44,172 nucleotides of DNA from the NCBI GenBank assembly GCA_030426465.1, contig JAUHYK010000030.1, forward strand, positions 1-44,172, read 5' to 3'. The position numbers and the translations under genes are program-made. Shown piece by piece: positions 34,008-42,869 of this stretch; positions within the stretch are counted from its first letter, which is position 1, and each line of letters opens with the position of its first letter. This DNA is from Alphaproteobacteria bacterium (lineage in GTDB: Bacteria; Pseudomonadota; Alphaproteobacteria; Caulobacterales; Parvularculaceae). The notes beneath the pieces are model-generated. The model was not told the DNA's origin and ran no database searches. It was given only the letters and a program-made list of their open reading frames with translations.

Positions 34008-34158
34008 CGGATCAATCCTCCTCGCCTGACGTGGTTAACAAAACACGCCTGTTTTTCGGTGAGATTACACGATTTTCGCCGACGCTAAAACCTCCTGCAA
34101 ATCGCTCCTCAGGTGCAAATTCCACCATTGCTGCAAGGCAACATACAGCCGGGGCGTG

Positions 34159-34383
34159 TCACCGGTTGAGAATATCGGCCTTTGAAAGTTCAATCGCTTC
34201 ACGGAGGACATCCTCGCGGCCGATCTGGTTGGACAGAATGAGAGTCAGCCGCGCCAGAAATTCCAGCGCCCGATCATCTCCGACAACGTCGATAGCCTCA
34301 ACAAGCGCAGCGTAAAATGCATCACCATTCTCATAGGCCGGCTCAAAATTTATGGTCGCAGTGTTGCGCGACGGACCGTTCAT
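34159..34383 (-). CDS. DUF2783 family small protein
   Basis: A 74-residue protein with the DUF2783 pattern: NFEPAYENGDAFYAALVEA, then LEFLARLTLILSNQIGREDVLREAIELS. The family is repeatedly found beside flavin monooxygenases of aromatic breakdown; its function is not established. Here its ATG overlaps the stop of the FAD monooxygenase (ATGA), implying coupled, roughly matched synthesis. It could be a small partner or stabiliser of that enzyme; this is inference. Confidence 0.85.
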   Translation of the reverse strand: MNGPSRNTATINFEPAYENGDAFYAALVEAIDVVGDDRALEFLARLTLILSNQIGREDVLREAIELSKADILNR

Positions 34384-36011
34384 GACAGTCTCCCTGCCGC
34401 GCGCCGAACGCTTTGCTCAAGCCTCTCGCCGGGCCAGCCGCGCCACCGCGCGGCCACATGCTGATCGGGCCGGAATAGATAGGTCGCACCAGGGGTGAGA
34501 TCATAACGGCCGCGCAGCGCACCATCGCCTTCGCAAAGCGTTCTCCCTTGTCCAATGGTCTTCACAGCAACGCTTATTCCGTCGACATCTATCCGGGGTG
34601 GGAGATTCAGACCGTTCGGTTCATAAGCTACTGCGGTAAATTCGTCCTTCAGCTCGTTCAGGAACCAGCCCCCTTGGCCGTTGACATTCAACGGGGCATC
34701 CTGCGCGGGAGAGCCTGGCTGTATCGCACAATCGAAAACAGCTTCATCGCCAGTGCTCAGTTCTGACACTGTCAAATTCGCAGGCACAGAAAGACGGCCA
34801 GAATTCACCAAAGACTGCGCGAACGGATATTTGGCGGCAAGCGATAGCGTCTGGTCGCGCAAAACCCGGCTTGTTCTCGATTTTGGCGTAATAAAGTCGG
34901 TGGCGCGCGTTGAATGAAGGATATTCTCCTGGGCCGCAAATACGCGTTCCTTGCTATATGTGTCGAGAAGGCTTCTTGGCGCGACGCCGTCCAATACAAG
35001 CTTCAATTTCCAGCCGAGATTATCCGCGTCCTGCACGCCGGCATTGCCGCCTCGGGCGCCAAAAGGCGAAACCTGATGAGCTGCGTCCCCGGCGAAGATC
35101 ACGCGGCCATGCACATAGTCGTTTAATGTGCGGCACTGGAAGACGTATACGCTGATCCATTCTATATCGAATTGAACATCATCGCCCAGCATGGCGCGGA
35201 TACGGCGTTTTACGTTTTCAGGTTTTTTTTCCTCTTCCGAATCCGCTTCCCAGCCAAGCTGCAGGTCAATGCGCCATATATCATCCGCCTGACGGTGGAG
35301 CAGCGCTGTCTGGCCCGAATGAAACTTCGGTTCAAACCAGAACCAGCGTTCATTTGGAAAATCGCCCTTCATTTTGACGTCAGTAATAAGGAATTTATCC
35401 TTAAAGACACGACCGTCGAAGGAAAGACCGAGCTGGCGGCGCACTCCCGATCGCGCGCCGTCGCAAGCGATCAGCCATTCGCAATCAAGCTGATAGCGAC
35501 CATCCGGCGTATCGATATTGACCGTGACGTTCTCATCGGACTGATCAACGGAGACGACTTCGTTGCGCCAGCGTACTTCACCGCCCAGCGCAAGCAATCT
35601 CTCCACAAGATATTCTTCAACCCAATATTGCTGAAGATTGACGAAGGCAGGCATTTTGTGACCACCTTCGGGAAGCAGATCGAAGCTGTATAACAGGCTG
35701 TCGTGATTGAAGACCTTGCCCTCTCGCCACTCAACGCCGCGCTCGACCATGATGTCGCCGACGCCAAGGCGATCCCAGATTTCGAGCGTACGTTTTGCCT
35801 GACAGATCGACCTTGATCCCTCGCTTAACGTATTCGACTTTTCGAGAACAACAACCTTCACGCCTTTTGACACGAGGTCTATCGCCATCGTCAGGCCGAC
35901 AAGCCCGCCGCCAACGATAAGTACCGGATGCGTCGCAACATGCGTCGCGCCCTGATCAGGCGAGCGCACATAGCCATATAAACGCGAAGGGGTGTTCAGC
36001 CCGGTATCCAT
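34380..36011 (-). CDS. FAD-dependent aromatic monooxygenase (MhpA/TfdB-like)
   Basis: A 543-residue flavoprotein hydroxylase. It has the Rossmann motif GGGLVG (34-39), the DG motif CDGARSG (183-189) and the GD motif GDAAHQVSPFGARGGNAGVQDA (from 308), then a C-terminal thioredoxin-like domain as in phenol-hydroxylase relatives. Enzymes of this class use NAD(P)H and O2 to hydroxylate phenolic rings. It starts one base inside the stop of the metallo-hydrolase gene (TGATG), so both are coupled, and DUF2783 follows. Likely the ring-hydroxylating step of the cluster; substrate unknown. Confidence 0.9.
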   Translation of the reverse strand: MDTGLNTPSRLYGYVRSPDQGATHVATHPVLIVGGGLVGLTMAIDLVSKGVKVVVLEKSNTLSEGSRSICQAKRTLEIWDRLGVGDIMVERGVEWREGKVFNHDSLLYSFDLLPEGGHKMPAFVNLQQYWVEEYLVERLLALGGEVRWRNEVVSVDQSDENVTVNIDTPDGRYQLDCEWLIACDGARSGVRRQLGLSFDGRVFKDKFLITDVKMKGDFPNERWFWFEPKFHSGQTALLHRQADDIWRIDLQLGWEADSEEEKKPENVKRRIRAMLGDDVQFDIEWISVYVFQCRTLNDYVHGRVIFAGDAAHQVSPFGARGGNAGVQDADNLGWKLKLVLDGVAPRSLLDTYSKERVFAAQENILHSTRATDFITPKSRTSRVLRDQTLSLAAKYPFAQSLVNSGRLSVPANLTVSELSTGDEAVFDCAIQPGSPAQDAPLNVNGQGGWFLNELKDEFTAVAYEPNGLNLPPRIDVDGISVAVKTIGQGRTLCEGDGALRGRYDLTPGATYLFRPDQHVAARWRGWPGERLEQSVRRAAGRLS

Positions 36012-36973
36012 CAGGAGAGCGCGCCCTCCAGTTCAAGCCACATTTTGCGGTCACGCTCGTCCGTCCAGACGCGCGGATCACGAACGCCAGTGGCCTCGTC
36101 ATAGGCGCGGGTGACGTCAAAAGGCAGGCAGTGATCGAATATAACCCAATGACCATAGGCGCTTGAAAGCTGCTGGTGGGCTGCGCGGTAGGCGGCGTTC
36201 AGGTCGCGCCCAGCTTTCGCTTCGCTTTTAACCGCATTAAAGAGATCGGAAATAAAATCGCGCGTGCCGCTGATCCCTTCCGCTACAGCTTGCGGCGTCA
36301 TCAATGCATCGCCGCGACCGGGTACGACAGCTTTCGCGCCCAGCGCCTCAAGCCTGTCGAGCGTCCCTGGCCAATCCGTAAGATACGCATCGCCGGTATA
36401 TGGCGTTGCGCCATATTCCACGAGATCGCCCGCAAAAAGGATTTTCTCCTTCGGCAGCCATACAACCGTATCGCCTTTCGTGTGCCCTCGCCCGAGCTGC
36501 AACAGCTGCACTTCAAGTTCGCCGAGATACAGCGTCATCTTGCCGGTAAACGTCATGGTCGGCCAGGTGAGGCCCGGAATGGAATCGACGCCTTTAAAGA
36601 GCCGTGGAAAACGTCCGATCTCCGACGCCATGTCTTCCTTGCCGCGTTCGACGATCAGGTCGTAGGTGTCTTGGCTCGCAAGAATATGGTCAGCGCCATA
36701 GGCTGAGGCGCCGAGAACGCGCACGGCATGATAATGCGAAAGCACGACATATTTCACCGGCTTGTCGGTGACACTGCGGATTCTGGCGATGACGTCCGCC
36801 GCCATGTCCGGCGTCGCCTGCGTATCGACTATAAGAACGCAGTCATCACCGATAATGACGCCGGTATTGGGGTCGCCTTCCGCCGTATATGCGTAAGCAC
36901 GACCCGGATAAAGTTCGGAGAACGTGACCTTCTTTTCTTCAAGGTCGGCTTGCGATGCAAATTTCTTGGTCAT
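36011..36973 (-). CDS. Metallo-beta-lactamase-fold protein lacking metal site 2
   Basis: A 320-residue MBL-fold protein. The usual HxHxDH motif reads HYHAVR (H80, H82, then V84, R85), the third site-1 histidine is present in GHTKGD (H164), AGD (D182) is kept, and the usual PGHG is PGRG (R220). Thus all three site-1 histidines remain, while the site-2 Asp/His and the last His are replaced. One metal, or altered chemistry, is expected. Upstream the cupin ends 13 bases before its ATG; downstream the monooxygenase overlaps by one base. It probably hydrolyses an ester, lactone or thioester intermediate, or has lost hydrolysis. No signal peptide. Confidence 0.88.
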   Translation of the reverse strand: MTKKFASQADLEEKKVTFSELYPGRAYAYTAEGDPNTGVIIGDDCVLIVDTQATPDMAADVIARIRSVTDKPVKYVVLSHYHAVRVLGASAYGADHILASQDTYDLIVERGKEDMASEIGRFPRLFKGVDSIPGLTWPTMTFTGKMTLYLGELEVQLLQLGRGHTKGDTVVWLPKEKILFAGDLVEYGATPYTGDAYLTDWPGTLDRLEALGAKAVVPGRGDALMTPQAVAEGISGTRDFISDLFNAVKSEAKAGRDLNAAYRAAHQQLSSAYGHWVIFDHCLPFDVTRAYDEATGVRDPRVWTDERDRKMWLELEGALS

Positions 36974-36986
36974 AACGCTGTAATGA

Positions 36987-37475
36987 TTAAGATGGAAAAT
37001 CGGCGAGATGCGCGAGGTGGTCAGCCGCGCCGTTTGCCGCTGCGAGATCATACATGAGGCGCGCATCCACGATGCCGGCGACGCCGCCCTCATCATCGTA
37101 ACCGACGATCGGCCCATAGACCGTTGCGAACATTATTGTTCCGCTCGGGGAATCCGGTTTGTGCCGGGTCGCTGCATCTTCATAAAAGTAACAGCCTTCG
37201 CCGCCGCGATCATCGTCATATCCAAATTCACCTTTCAGCACGATACCTTCAACGCCGCCCAAATGTCCGTGTACGGGCGTATCAAGACCGGGATCGACTT
37301 TCAGAAGAATCGTGAACCCTCCGGTTTTTTTGTCTATGTTGAGCAGCTTGAAGTTAGTGCCTTCCATCACCCACGGGGTCCATGGCAATTTGCTGGGGTC
37401 CAAAAATGCAGGACGGTGCTGCTTCAGTATTTCCAGTTTGGTGTGACCAACGACGGGCCCGCTGTTTCCATCCAT
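36987..37475 (-). CDS. Cupin protein, dihydroxyacetophenone-dioxygenase-like
   Basis: A 162-residue single cupin. The central motif is PVHGHLGGVEGIVLKGEFGYDD, followed by GGEGCYFYEDAATRHKPDSPSG, giving His and Glu metal ligands. The length and pattern resemble the 2,4'-dihydroxyacetophenone dioxygenase family, iron enzymes that cleave a C-C bond next to an aromatic ring, and ChrR-like cupins. AGGGAGGATTAC gives a firm start at 37475. It is the first gene of the minus-strand operon (cupin, MBL, monooxygenase, DUF2783) and faces the plus-strand arm across a 215-base promoter region. Confidence 0.82.
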   Translation of the reverse strand: MDGNSGPVVGHTKLEILKQHRPAFLDPSKLPWTPWVMEGTNFKLLNIDKKTGGFTILLKVDPGLDTPVHGHLGGVEGIVLKGEFGYDDDRGGEGCYFYEDAATRHKPDSPSGTIMFATVYGPIVGYDDEGGVAGIVDARLMYDLAAANGAADHLAHLADFPS

Positions 37476-37690
37476 GTAATCCTCCCTGAATGCTGGCGAG
37501 TTATTATATTGCGCCTGCATTTTTGCAGTATCAAACCTACACCCGAATGCACGGGGCTAAATGACGAATATTACCTAAACCGCGCCGGAATCGGGAGGAG
37601 AACTGCACTTTGAGTGGTTTCCGCCATTCACCGACCTCGACTTTCATCGTCTGATGCCATGGTTCATAGAGGGGAGGAGAAATTAGCAGG

Positions 37691-38335
37691 ATGTATGAAC
37701 GAACCATCGCCCGCGCCTCAGTCCGCCTTATCGCGCTAGCCTTTTCAGGGTTCGGCCTTTTCGCCTTCGGGGCGGCTGCGCAACCGGCTTCCGATACGGA
37801 CGATATCCAGTCGTTTTATCTCGATACGGTCAAAGATGTGATCGCCGTTTCGCACGAGGGAAAAGTCGCGATCCTGCCCATGCCGGAAGGGGTCACCCCA
37901 CTTAATGGACCGGGACTCGCCCTTATTTCGCAAGTGCGAGATCAGACTGGCGCAATCATCGGCGTCGCGAGCGAACTCGAGGACTTTTCGGCCAGCGGCG
38001 GACCGGCGTCCGGCGAAGCTTGGGACACTTACTGGACAATTAATGTCTTTGGGCGAGGATCATTATTTCTCTATGAGAAAGAGCAGGTTCTTCCTGAACA
38101 CATCAAAATCTTTTCAGATATTCGCGGCGGCGACGCCGATTGGACGGGCAACGACACCAAAGCAACCAATGTCGGCCCCGCACCGCATGGTTATGGAAGG
38201 GTCATCGGCGGAACGGGCGAGTTTGAAGGCGCGACGGGTGTTTTCGAAGAAATCATAACGATGCGACGATTCACAACGACGGGCCTGCTCGATGCTACGA
38301 TCGAGATTCGCGTCAGACGTGAACCGGCGCAATAA
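37691..38335 (+). CDS. Exported allene-oxide-cyclase-barrel-like protein
   Basis: A 214-residue protein with a signal peptide ending GAAAQP. The mature part carries a repeated-strand pattern with GYGRVIGGTGEFEGATGVFEEIITMRRF near the C terminus, the hallmark of the allene oxide cyclase/dirigent-like barrel superfamily. Bacterial members are poorly known; the barrel binds hydrophobic ligands. GGGGAGGAG and GCAGG precede the ATG. It opens the plus-strand arm of the catabolic cluster. A role in binding or isomerising the hydrophobic substrate in the periplasm is possible but inferred. Confidence 0.75.
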   Translation: MYERTIARASVRLIALAFSGFGLFAFGAAAQPASDTDDIQSFYLDTVKDVIAVSHEGKVAILPMPEGVTPLNGPGLALISQVRDQTGAIIGVASELEDFSASGGPASGEAWDTYWTINVFGRGSLFLYEKEQVLPEHIKIFSDIRGGDADWTGNDTKATNVGPAPHGYGRVIGGTGEFEGATGVFEEIITMRRFTTTGLLDATIEIRVRREPAQ

Positions 38336-38434
38336 AGCCCGTCTTTGCGCAGTTATTCTTTACGGCCTATACGCCCCGTTTTCGTCACTTGCGCTATTCC
38401 ATGAAATAATCCGTATAGAAATAGAGAGCAATCA

Positions 38435-38536
38435 ATGAAGACTCGAGTAAAAGCCACTATTGCAACAGACGTCGCATTGAGCGTTGAGTGTGCATTCTTC
38501 CGCGCATATTTCACGCCGAGTATGAGAGCGCCCTGA
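38435..38536 (+). CDS. 33-codon leader ORF coupled to the bicupin
   Basis: The ATG at 38435 follows GAGAGC and opens 33 codons ending in a TGA whose last base is the first base of the bicupin ATG (TGATG). No family is recognised. It could be a translated leader feeding ribosomes to the bicupin start, which has only a weak ribosome site, or the start of the bicupin before a frameshift. Confidence 0.35.
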   Translation: MKTRVKATIATDVALSVECAFFRAYFTPSMRAP

Positions 38537-39321
38537 TGCGCCTGGCCTCATCGCCCATTCCTCGCGCCAAACTGCACGTATTCGATCTTGCGGCGATCCC
38601 ATGGACCTCAGCCGGCGCCGAAGGCCTATATCAAAAAATCATCCGGCTGGATGATGATAAAGGTCAGTTCTTGGGCGCAGTGGCTTTCGATCCATTCGTT
38701 CGCAGCCGCACTCACCAGCACCTTGATGTGGCGACAAGCTACGTTCTTGAAGGCGGATTGAGCGATTATCAAGGCACTATATCGTGCGGTGAAATGGGCA
38801 TCAATCTTGCCGGCGCGACGCACGACGCCATTTCATACGCTAGGACTGTCCTTGTCAGTCGCCTTGAGGGGCCGGTTATCTATCCTGAACCTGGCGCGAG
38901 CGTTCACCGGCTTCACGCAGGCGCGCGGGCAAGCGCCGGGCTTGCATTGCCAGCTTTAGCTGAGCCTGACATCAACATCGTGGTTGACGGGCTGCCGCAA
39001 ACGTCGGCGGGCTTCGAACACGCCTCAAGTCAACTTATCTATGACTACTTTGGAACCCGGCACGACTTGCGCCTCATTCAACTGCGAATGTTGCCGAACG
39101 CCAGCGCGCCGGCGCACGTTATTAACAGCCCGTATGAGCTGTTTGTTAAAGGCGGCAGCGTGGAGATTAATGGCGCAAGAATCAGCGCTGGGTCTCTCGC
39201 TATAATCGAGCCTGGCCGAATTGAATCAATGAAAACTGAATATGGCTGCTATGCTATCGTCTGGGCGGACGGCCCCGCATATGGGGACGAGGATGGAAGA
39301 GCCGCTCCATTATACGGATAA
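38536..39321 (+). CDS. Bicupin (double cupin) protein
   Basis: A 261-residue protein with two cupin-like halves: the first has SRTHQHLDVATSYVLEGGLSDYQG (about 54-77), the second LRMLPNASAPAHVINSPYELFVKGGSVEING (about 185-215) and SLAIIEPGR. The ChrR-like first half has the His-rich metal motif; the second half has lost most ligands. Possible roles are a dioxygenase, isomerase or ligand sensor. An in-frame GTG at 38488 is an alternative start. Base composition here and in the next gene is AT-richer than in the SDR/ligase/esterase genes after them. Confidence 0.7.
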   Translation: MRLASSPIPRAKLHVFDLAAIPWTSAGAEGLYQKIIRLDDDKGQFLGAVAFDPFVRSRTHQHLDVATSYVLEGGLSDYQGTISCGEMGINLAGATHDAISYARTVLVSRLEGPVIYPEPGASVHRLHAGARASAGLALPALAEPDINIVVDGLPQTSAGFEHASSQLIYDYFGTRHDLRLIQLRMLPNASAPAHVINSPYELFVKGGSVEINGARISAGSLAIIEPGRIESMKTEYGCYAIVWADGPAYGDEDGRAAPLYG

Positions 39322-39391
39322 CAGTTAACCGCAAGCTGCGTGTATCCAACACGTTTGGTGCGTATAGGAACCAGCTAACGGGAGCTTGAAG

Positions 39392-40204
39392 TTGGCAGCT
39401 TTTGTGACGTCTGACGGAGCGAAAATCAATTATCTCCGTCGCGGGAGGGGTGAAACGATTATTCTCCTGCATGGCTGGTCAATGTCGACGCTTTATTGGC
39501 ATCGACAAATCATACCTTTGTCAAAAAATTTCAATGTGATCGCGATTGATCTGCGCGGTCACGGAATGTCAGCAACCCCAGGCGATAATGACGCAAGCAT
39601 AGATCGGTTAGCGGCGGACGTTGTCGAACTTACGCGTCATTTGAATGTTGATCGCTTCCATGCAATTGGCTGGTCAATGGGCGCCAGCGTGTTGCTTGCC
39701 CTTCATGACCGCCTCGGTGCTTCTTCATTTTTGACCGTTGCACTAGTTGAGCAACCGCCAAAGCTGTTAAACGGTGACGGTTGGTCCGGCGGATTGTCTG
39801 ATTTAACCGTTCAAAAGATCGAATCGCAGGTTGCCGACATTAGAGCCGACCGTGACGCCTTTATCGAAGCATTCGTGCCAACCATGTTTGCAACCCCACC
39901 CGCACCAAGTGCGCTCAAAGAGTTCATTCAAGATGCAAAGAGGCCCGATATTGGTTTCGCGGCGAGCCTATTTAGAGATTTGAGCCTGGGAAGCTGGGTG
40001 CATGTTTTACCTACAATCGAAGCGCCGACATTGCTGATCGCCGGCGCTCCGAGCATTGCCCGCATTGGTGTGGAGCATATGCAAAGCCGAATTTCAGATT
40101 CAGAACTTGCTATTTTTGAGAACAGTCGGCACTGCCCTTTCTGGGAGGAAGCCGATCATTTCAACCGGCGTGTCCTTGAGTTCATCCAGAGGCAACCAGG
40201 ATAG
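39392..40204 (+). CDS. Alpha/beta hydrolase (haloperoxidase/esterase-like)
   Basis: A 270-residue alpha/beta hydrolase with the oxyanion motif LLHGWS, AIDLRGHGMS, nucleophile elbow GWSMG (Ser95), an acid strand around TLLIAGA and the histidine in NSRHCPFW (H246). Two TTG starts are possible, 39386 and 39392; GGGAGC is better spaced from 39392. There is no signal peptide. Such enzymes cleave C-C bonds of ring-fission products, esters or lactones. Its place between the bicupin and the SDR suggests hydrolysis of the cleaved intermediate; substrate unknown. Confidence 0.85.
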   Translation: MAAFVTSDGAKINYLRRGRGETIILLHGWSMSTLYWHRQIIPLSKNFNVIAIDLRGHGMSATPGDNDASIDRLAADVVELTRHLNVDRFHAIGWSMGASVLLALHDRLGASSFLTVALVEQPPKLLNGDGWSGGLSDLTVQKIESQVADIRADRDAFIEAFVPTMFATPPAPSALKEFIQDAKRPDIGFAASLFRDLSLGSWVHVLPTIEAPTLLIAGAPSIARIGVEHMQSRISDSELAIFENSRHCPFWEEADHFNRRVLEFIQRQPG

Positions 40205-40426
40205 CGGGAATGGCGAGTAATTGCGCGCGGGCGGATTTGACTCACCTCCGGATGACGGTCTGCATTCACAGCTGAAGCCTTGTTTCGCCAGCATATGCAC
40301 CATTTTTTCGTAGGTAGTTTTCGCTATGGCCTCAATGGCGCTGAAACTTCTAGAGTGGGCGGAAAAGTCCCGTCTGCATTTCCTTATTAGGAAAACGTTG
40401 AGATGATCGGGCCAAAGGGAGAAGCA

Positions 40427-41203
40427 ATGACAGGCCGGCTTGCGGACAAAACAGCCATTGTGACAGGCGGCGCCTCGGGCATCGGGAAAGCCACATGCCG
40501 GCTTTTCGCCGAAGAAGGCGCAAAAGTTATCGTCGCCGATCTGCAGCTCGATAAAGCCCGCGCCATAGCCGAGGAATGCGGCGGCGAAGCGCGGCTTCTG
40601 GATGTCTCCAGAGAAGATCAGTGGCGAGATCTTACCGATCACTGTCTCGAACAATACGGCAAGCTCGACATTCTTGTGAATTGCGCAGGCATCGGGCGCG
40701 CCGGAGACTTTGAAGAGCTTTCCGCAGACGACTGGAACGCCATGGTCTCCGTCAACTTGAACGGCGTCTTCTTCGGCTGCAAGCATAGCATCACAGCGAT
40801 GCGCAAATCCGGCGCCAAAGGCTCTATTATCAACGTCTCATCTGTTGCCGGCCTCGTGGGCGGTGAAGATATTGCCGGATACAGCGCAACAAAAGGCGGC
40901 GTCACCATGCTGACTAAATCAGTGGCGCTCGCCGCCGCCAAATACGGCATCAGGTGCAACAGCATTCACCCGACTTACGTAGACTCGGAAATGCTGGATG
41001 ATGTAGCCGAGCGTTTTCAGTCACGCCAAGCAATGCTGGACGGCATGGCGTCGCTGGTGCCGCTTGGGCGGGTCGCCAAACCTATCGACATTGCGCAAGC
41101 GATTCTGTTTCTTGCTTCTGATGAGTCTTCGATGATCACCGGCTCACCGCTTCTGGTCGACGGCGGACAACTTGCAGGCCTCCCCAGCCGGCACAACGGA
41201 TAA
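40427..41203 (+). CDS. Short-chain dehydrogenase/reductase
   Basis: A 258-residue classical SDR: cofactor loop TGGASGIG (13-20), acidic D38 after the second strand suggesting NAD(H) preference, NCAG motif (85-88), catalytic Ser139 region (NVSSVAG) and YSATK with Tyr152 and Lys156. The ATG at 40427 has AGGGAG at ideal spacing and is preferred over 40403. It oxidises an alcohol or reduces a ketone. The acyl-CoA ligase follows five bases later, so the two form an operon with the esterase. Confidence 0.92.
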   Translation: MTGRLADKTAIVTGGASGIGKATCRLFAEEGAKVIVADLQLDKARAIAEECGGEARLLDVSREDQWRDLTDHCLEQYGKLDILVNCAGIGRAGDFEELSADDWNAMVSVNLNGVFFGCKHSITAMRKSGAKGSIINVSSVAGLVGGEDIAGYSATKGGVTMLTKSVALAAAKYGIRCNSIHPTYVDSEMLDDVAERFQSRQAMLDGMASLVPLGRVAKPIDIAQAILFLASDESSMITGSPLLVDGGQLAGLPSRHNG

Positions 41204-41208
41204 AGCTT

Positions 41209-42843
41209 ATGTCGCTATTTGGCTTGATGCAGGACGCGCCTTTGATGATTTCATCACTGCTGCGTTATGCAGCAACCTATCATGGAGGGCGCGAGATCGT
41301 CACCCGGACTGTGGAAGGTCCGATTCACCGCTATACTTATCAAGACGCATATAAGCGCGCGGCAAAAGCGGCGAACGCGCTTCTCGCCGAAGGTATAAAG
41401 CCTGGCGACCGCATCGCCACCCTCGCCTGGAACACTCATCGCCATTTTGAACTTTTTTATGGGGTCTCCGGCATCGGCGCCGTCCTGCACACCGTCAACC
41501 CGCGACTTTTCGACGAGCAGATAAAATACATCGTCAATCACGCGGCAGATCGAATGATGTTCGTCGATCTGTCTTTCGTCGATCTCGCCGAACGCCTTTC
41601 CGGCGAACTTCCTTCGATCGAACGTTATGTTGTGCTTACTGACCGGGAGCACATGCCTCAAACCAACCTTCGCGGCGCGATCAGCTATGACGATTTCCTA
41701 GCGGGCGTGCCGGATCATATTGACTGGCCGGAATTCGATGAACGCGCCGCGTCCTCTCTCTGCTACACGTCAGGAACCACAGGCGATCCCAAAGGCGTTC
41801 TCTACACCCATCGCTCGACTGTCATTCACGCGCTTGCAGCAGCGCAGCGCGGCGCGCTCGATCTTGGCGCCGAAGACGCAATCCTGCCCATCGCACCAAT
41901 GTATCACGCAAACGCATGGGCAATGCCCTATATCGCACCCATGACAGGCGCCAAGCTGGTGTTGCCCGGCCCCAAAATGGATCCGGAAAGCATTATCGAA
42001 CTCATCAATGAAGAAAGCGCCACCTTCGCCTGCGCGGTGCCGACCGTGTGGACCATGGTGCTTGATTATCTTGAAGGCCATGGCCTTCGCATCGATAGCA
42101 TGAAGCGGACAACCATTGGCGGTTCTGCCGTACCGCAATCAATGATCGATACGTTCCGTGACAAATATGATGTGCGCGTATTGCAAATCTGGGGCATGAC
42201 CGAAACAAGCCCTATGGGCACAGTTTCGTCGCTGACGCCGGAAGTCGCCGCCTTTTCTCCAGAAGTACAGCGTGTACAATTGTCCAAACAGGGCCGCGTT
42301 CAATATGGCATCGAAATCAAGATCGTCGATAAAGACGGAAACCTCGCACCGCGCGATGGTGAAACTTCCGGCGATCTCTGGGTGAAAAGCCCCTTCGCGG
42401 CGAAATGCTATTTCAAACGGGAAGATGAAAACCCTTTGGACGACGACGGATGGTTCCCGACGGGAGACGTCGCCACATGGGACCGTTACGGCTACATGAA
42501 GATCACAGACCGCACAAAAGACGTCATCAAGTCCGGCGGTGAATGGATCAGTACTATCGAACTCGAGAACGCTGCGACCGGTCATCCTCAGATCAGTCAG
42601 GCGGCGGTGATTGGCGTTTATCATCCGAAATGGGAGGAGCGTCCGCTCATGCTGGCCATCCCCATGAGCAACGCCATCATTAACAAACAAGAGCTGCTCG
42701 ACTTTCTTGGAAAGAAATTCGCAAAGTGGCAGCTGCCGGACGACATTGTATTTGTCGACGAACTCCCGCTCACCGCGACCGGCAAAATCAAGAAAACCGC
42801 CATTCGCGACGCTTACAAAGATTACAAGCTTCCTACCGCCTGA
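41209..42843 (+). CDS. Acyl-CoA ligase (AMP-binding, medium/long-chain type)
   Basis: A 544-residue ANL-superfamily enzyme. Motifs are YTSGTTGDPKG (186-196), PMYHANAW, WGMTETSP, WFPTGDVATWDRYGYMKITDRTKDVIKSGGEW and the C-terminal lysine in PLTATGKIKKT. It activates a carboxylic acid to the acyl-CoA with ATP. It lies between an SDR and an HSL esterase in a tight operon, so it probably activates the acid made by the SDR or hydrolases. The acyl-CoA dehydrogenase at 30170 could act on the product, though it is outside the proposed element. Confidence 0.93.
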   Translation: MSLFGLMQDAPLMISSLLRYAATYHGGREIVTRTVEGPIHRYTYQDAYKRAAKAANALLAEGIKPGDRIATLAWNTHRHFELFYGVSGIGAVLHTVNPRLFDEQIKYIVNHAADRMMFVDLSFVDLAERLSGELPSIERYVVLTDREHMPQTNLRGAISYDDFLAGVPDHIDWPEFDERAASSLCYTSGTTGDPKGVLYTHRSTVIHALAAAQRGALDLGAEDAILPIAPMYHANAWAMPYIAPMTGAKLVLPGPKMDPESIIELINEESATFACAVPTVWTMVLDYLEGHGLRIDSMKRTTIGGSAVPQSMIDTFRDKYDVRVLQIWGMTETSPMGTVSSLTPEVAAFSPEVQRVQLSKQGRVQYGIEIKIVDKDGNLAPRDGETSGDLWVKSPFAAKCYFKREDENPLDDDGWFPTGDVATWDRYGYMKITDRTKDVIKSGGEWISTIELENAATGHPQISQAAVIGVYHPKWEERPLMLAIPMSNAIINKQELLDFLGKKFAKWQLPDDIVFVDELPLTATGKIKKTAIRDAYKDYKLPTA

Positions 42844-42869
42844 CAGTGCAACATATAGGACCTGCCGTT

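Noticed and set aside
40205-40426. Possible short frames between the hydrolase and the SDR
   Set aside because: Frames of under 30 codons without good ribosome sites; most likely the SDR leader or promoter.
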